From Enterobacteriaceae bacterium UBA2655 (GTDB lineage Bacteria; Pseudomonadota; Gammaproteobacteria; Enterobacterales; Enterobacteriaceae), in NCBI GenBank assembly GCA_002359495.1, contig DENB01000064.1, positions 23,291-87,290 on the forward strand: a stretch of 64,000 nt of DNA, read 5' to 3'. The notes under the pieces are model-generated. The model was not told the DNA's origin. It ran no database searches and saw only the letters and a program-made list of their open reading frames with translations. Position numbers and translations under genes: made by a program. This document shows, piece by piece, positions 61,391 through 64,000 of this stretch; the first letter of the stretch is position 1; the number at the start of each line of letters is the position of its first letter.

Positions 61391-63451
61391 TTATTCAGGT
61401 TGTTCCAGTTGCTTGATGTAATCGTAAATGGCCAGCTGCGAACGCACCTTACGGCGGTTGCCACGGGGCACATAACGATTGCTCAGTTCTTTGTCCACAA
61501 TGCGGGCCTTCACCGTATCGCTGAACAGAATGGCGATAATGTCCAGGATGCGCTGTTTCAGGCGCGGGTCGAGGATCGCCACGGCGACTTCAATACGGTG
61601 ATCGATATTGCGCGTCATCCAGTCGGCCGAAGAGAGATAGACTTTCTTGTCGCCGCCGTTTTCAAAGATATAGACGCGATCGTGTTCCAGATAGCGGTCA
61701 ACGATGCTGATCACCCGGATATTTTCGCTGATCCCGGGCAAATCCGGGATCAACGAGCACATGCCGCGCACCAGCAGGTTTACTTTTACGCCGACGCTGG
61801 ATGCAGTATAAAGCCGATCGACCAGTCCTTCATCAACCAGGTTGTTTATTTTCAGCGTAATGCCGGCCGGCAATCCCTGTTGCGCATTGGCGATTTCCTC
61901 ATCCACCAGCTGATAAAGCATCCGGCGCGAGTTTTGCGGCGACACCATCAGGTGATCGAAGCTCACCGGGCGATAGGGGTTTTCGATAAAGTTGAACACG
62001 CGACGCACTTCGTTAGTGATGCGAGCGTCGGCGGTCAGCAAGGAATAATCGGTATAAATGCGCGCGGTCTTCTCGTTGAAGTTGCCGGTGCCGATATGCG
62101 CGTAGCGCACCACCTCATCGCCCTCGCGGCGGGAGATCAAAAACAGCTTGGCGTGAATTTTCAGCCCCGGCGCGGAAAAGATCACATGCACGCCCGCTTC
62201 GGTGAGACGCTTCGCCCAGCGAATATTCGCCTCTTCGTCAAAGCGCGCCTGCAATTCCACCACCACCGTGACTTTTTTGCCGTTATAGGCGGCGTGGATC
62301 ATGGCGTCGATAATGCGCGAATTCTTCGCCACGCGGTAAATATTGATTTTGATCGCCAGCACGCTGGGGTCGAACGAGGCCTGGCGCAGCAGCTCCAGCA
62401 CATGTTCGAAGGTGTGGTAAGGATAATAGAGCAGCACGTCGCGATCGCGGATCGCGTCGAAGCCGTTGCGGAAGCCGTCGAAGCCGATATGGCGAATTTG
62501 CGGCAACGGCTTATTGACCAGATTTGCCTTGCCGACGTTCGGAAAGCCGATGAAATCTTTAAAGTTGTGATAGCGTCCGCCGGGCACCACCGAGTCATAG
62601 TTGGAGATGGAGAGCTTACCCAGCAGCAGTTCGACCATCGCATCAGGCATATCGCGCTGATAAACGAAACGCACTGGCAGCGCGGTCAGACGCTGCTTCA
62701 GGCTGGAGGACATCAATTCCAGCAGGCTCGACTCCATCTCCGTCACCAGATCGTAATCGGCATCGCGCGTCATCTTCATTGAGTAGGCGTTTAGCGCATC
62801 GTAGTCGAAGAAGCCTTTAAAGATATCATCCAGACAGTATCTCAGAATATTATCCAGAAGAATCATCGGTTTGCGGCGGCGCGGCGATTCCGCTGGCAGA
62901 TTCACGAAGCGCGGCACTTTATCGGACGGAATTTCCAGCAGCGCGTAGCGCGTTTCGCTACCGCGAATAATCTCTACCGCCAGATAGGTGTAATCGTCTT
63001 TTAAAAACTCGGTCAGGTCGGTGTCATGATTAATTAAAATCGGCGTGACATGCTGGCGCAGCTGATGCCTAAAGTAGTGGCGCAGCCAGCTTTGCTGATT
63101 AGGCGATAGCTGACGTTCGTTAATCAGGAAGATCTGATTACGCGCCATTTCCAGCAGCAGATCGTTATACAGCCCGTCGAATTCCTGTTCAGATTTCAAC
63201 ACCCGCTGCTGAATCTGCTGCAGTAAATGACGCTGCGCGCTGGGCAAGCCCTGTTCTTCGTTGATTAAAATACGGCGTTTCAGATCGGCAAAACGAACTT
63301 TATAAAATTCATCAAGATTGTTCGAATAGATACCCAAAAAACGCATCCGCTCGATCAGCGGGTTGGTTTTATCTGCGGCTTCCTGTAAAACGCGTTCGTT
63401 AAAGGATAACCAGCTTAATTCTTTTTCAATATACAGCTTTTCCTGGCCCAT
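61391..63451 (-). CDS. ppk: Polyphosphate kinase Ppk1
   Basis: 686 residues (E. coli 688) from the ATG at 63451, with GGAG well spaced. The longer frame from 63547 adds 32 unconserved residues. It polymerises phosphate from ATP into polyphosphate at the inner membrane. The N domain ([22 protein letters not shown]) and H domain precede two phospholipase-D-like C domains, with the autophosphorylated His in KIHAKLFLI (about 435 in E. coli numbering) and the second His near 454. Operon with ppx. Divergent from a PstC-like permease gene. Confidence 0.98.
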   Translation of the reverse strand: MGQEKLYIEKELSWLSFNERVLQEAADKTNPLIERMRFLGIYSNNLDEFYKVRFADLKRRILINEEQGLPSAQRHLLQQIQQRVLKSEQEFDGLYNDLLLEMARNQIFLINERQLSPNQQSWLRHYFRHQLRQHVTPILINHDTDLTEFLKDDYTYLAVEIIRGSETRYALLEIPSDKVPRFVNLPAESPRRRKPMILLDNILRYCLDDIFKGFFDYDALNAYSMKMTRDADYDLVTEMESSLLELMSSSLKQRLTALPVRFVYQRDMPDAMVELLLGKLSISNYDSVVPGGRYHNFKDFIGFPNVGKANLVNKPLPQIRHIGFDGFRNGFDAIRDRDVLLYYPYHTFEHVLELLRQASFDPSVLAIKINIYRVAKNSRIIDAMIHAAYNGKKVTVVVELQARFDEEANIRWAKRLTEAGVHVIFSAPGLKIHAKLFLISRREGDEVVRYAHIGTGNFNEKTARIYTDYSLLTADARITNEVRRVFNFIENPYRPVSFDHLMVSPQNSRRMLYQLVDEEIANAQQGLPAGITLKINNLVDEGLVDRLYTASSVGVKVNLLVRGMCSLIPDLPGISENIRVISIVDRYLEHDRVYIFENGGDKKVYLSSADWMTRNIDHRIEVAVAILDPRLKQRILDIIAILFSDTVKARIVDKELSNRYVPRGNRRKVRSQLAIYDYIKQLEQPE

Positions 63452-63602
63452 TCTGACTCCGTATTGCTGTTGCAGGACTGGAGATCCAGTGTCCGATCCC
63501 ATTATGGCGAGAGTATGGCAAAGTTGTCCAACCTCAATAGTTGTCATATCAATCAGCTACGGGCAACATAGCGGCTTATTTCTGAGTGCGATCCAGGCAG
63601 GC

Positions 63603-64000
63603 ATGACCGATAACCACATTCCCGTTCAATTCAGCGACCGCCGCAGACAGTGGATAGACCGTCTGACGCGACGTATCGTGACGGCCAGCGGCGTCGGTAT
63701 TCTGATACTGATGGTACTGCTTTTTTTCTGGCTGATCTGGGTGATTTTGCCGCTTTTCGCCGCGCCTGGCATTCAGGCGGGCACGGCGCAGACGCTGAGC
63801 GATAAGCATCCCGCGCTGGCGCTGGGCATGGAAGGCGACATCGGCTGGCGCGTCGACGCCTCAGGCGCGGCGCGTTTTATCCCGCTGAAAGGCGACGGCC
63901 CGCAGCCCGCGCTCCAGCTTGCGCAAAAGCCCGACGGGGCGGCGGTTAGCGCCGATCGGCGTTCGCTGCTGGTGGCGTCGCGCGGCGCGCTACTGTTAAT
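63603..64000 (+). CDS. PstC-like ABC transporter permease (3' end outside window)
   Basis: The open frame from the ATG at 63603 runs off the window at 64000 (132 codons seen). The N-terminus is cytoplasmic and basic (TDNHIPVQFSDRRRQWIDRLTRR), followed by one strong membrane segment (ASGVGILILMVLLFFWLIWVILPLFAAPG, about 27-56) and a periplasmic stretch. This resembles the large form of phosphate ABC transporter permease (PstC-family, about 700 residues) found near ppk in some enterics and pseudomonads. I recall the family from sequence only. The neighbourhood of ppk-ppx makes phosphate transport likely. Confidence 0.72.
   Translation, partial: MTDNHIPVQFSDRRRQWIDRLTRRIVTASGVGILILMVLLFFWLIWVILPLFAAPGIQAGTAQTLSDKHPALALGMEGDIGWRVDASGAARFIPLKGDGPQPALQLAQKPDGAAVSADRRSLLVASRGALLL

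Noticed and set aside
63523..63560. Possible Pho box between ppk and the PstC-like gene (two GTTGTC copies)
   Set aside because: The copies are 17 bases apart, not the 11-base period of Pho boxes, and the second half-sites do not match CTGTCAT. Phosphate control remains plausible from context only.

Overview
The window is a chromosomal segment of a gamma-proteobacterium of the order Enterobacterales. Gene order and protein sequences follow the E. coli pdxJ-to-ppk region closely, and nearly every backbone protein aligns end to end with its E. coli counterpart from memory. The non-E. coli content (membrane glucose dehydrogenase, protealysin/emfourin pair, PilW upstream of RodZ, DUF1007/NicO metal transporter pair) and the GC-rich codon use point to the Erwiniaceae (Pantoea, Mixta or Erwinia-like). 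That family assignment is inference.

Layout. 1-5 kb: pdxJ (5' cut)-acpS, then yfhL and yfhH on the other strand, pgpC, tadA and mltF. 5-13.7 kb: purL, then the sRNA gene glmY with a sigma-54 promoter and three GlrR boxes, then glrK-qseG-glrR and glnB. 13.7-21 kb: hmp and glyA back to back, csiE, a zinc-type transporter pair (zevA/zevB-like) behind a Zur-like box, and an unrecognised membrane protein. 21-27.8 kb: suhB, trmJ, iscR, iscS, pepB, sseB, sseA. 27.8-45 kb: yfhM-pbpC, ndk, rlmN, pilW-rodZ-ispG, hisS-yfgM-bamB and der. 45-51.9 kb: an AEC transporter, yfgJ, gcd, emfourin, protealysin and xseA. 52-57 kb: guaBA, a 5'-truncated Ntn-hydrolase gene and a DUF3750 protein. 57-64 kb: yodC-like gene, mgtE, yfgG, tehB, ppx and ppk, and the start of a PstC-like permease gene running divergently from ppk.

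The most striking observation is an abridged isc locus. iscR with three tandem IscR-type operator repeats and iscS are followed directly by a terminator and pepB. iscU, iscA, hscB, hscA, fdx and iscX are all missing, and IscS lacks the C-terminal tail that contacts IscU in E. coli. The cysteine desulfurase would then serve sulfur transfer (tRNA thiolation and similar), with Fe-S assembly by another system such as SUF. Genes for Fe-S proteins (YfhL, RlmN, IspG, IscR) remain in the window.

Other points of interest are a near-perfect Zur-like palindrome at the start of the DUF1007/NicO pair, terminator-like hairpins entangled with the promoters of ndk, rlmN and hisS, a perfect palindrome over the gcd promoter, and a secreted-type amidase gene that has lost its signal peptide and usable start codon. 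I found no tRNA, rRNA, CRISPR array, insertion sequence, prophage or integron. Most of the window is conserved housekeeping backbone with a few accessory islets.
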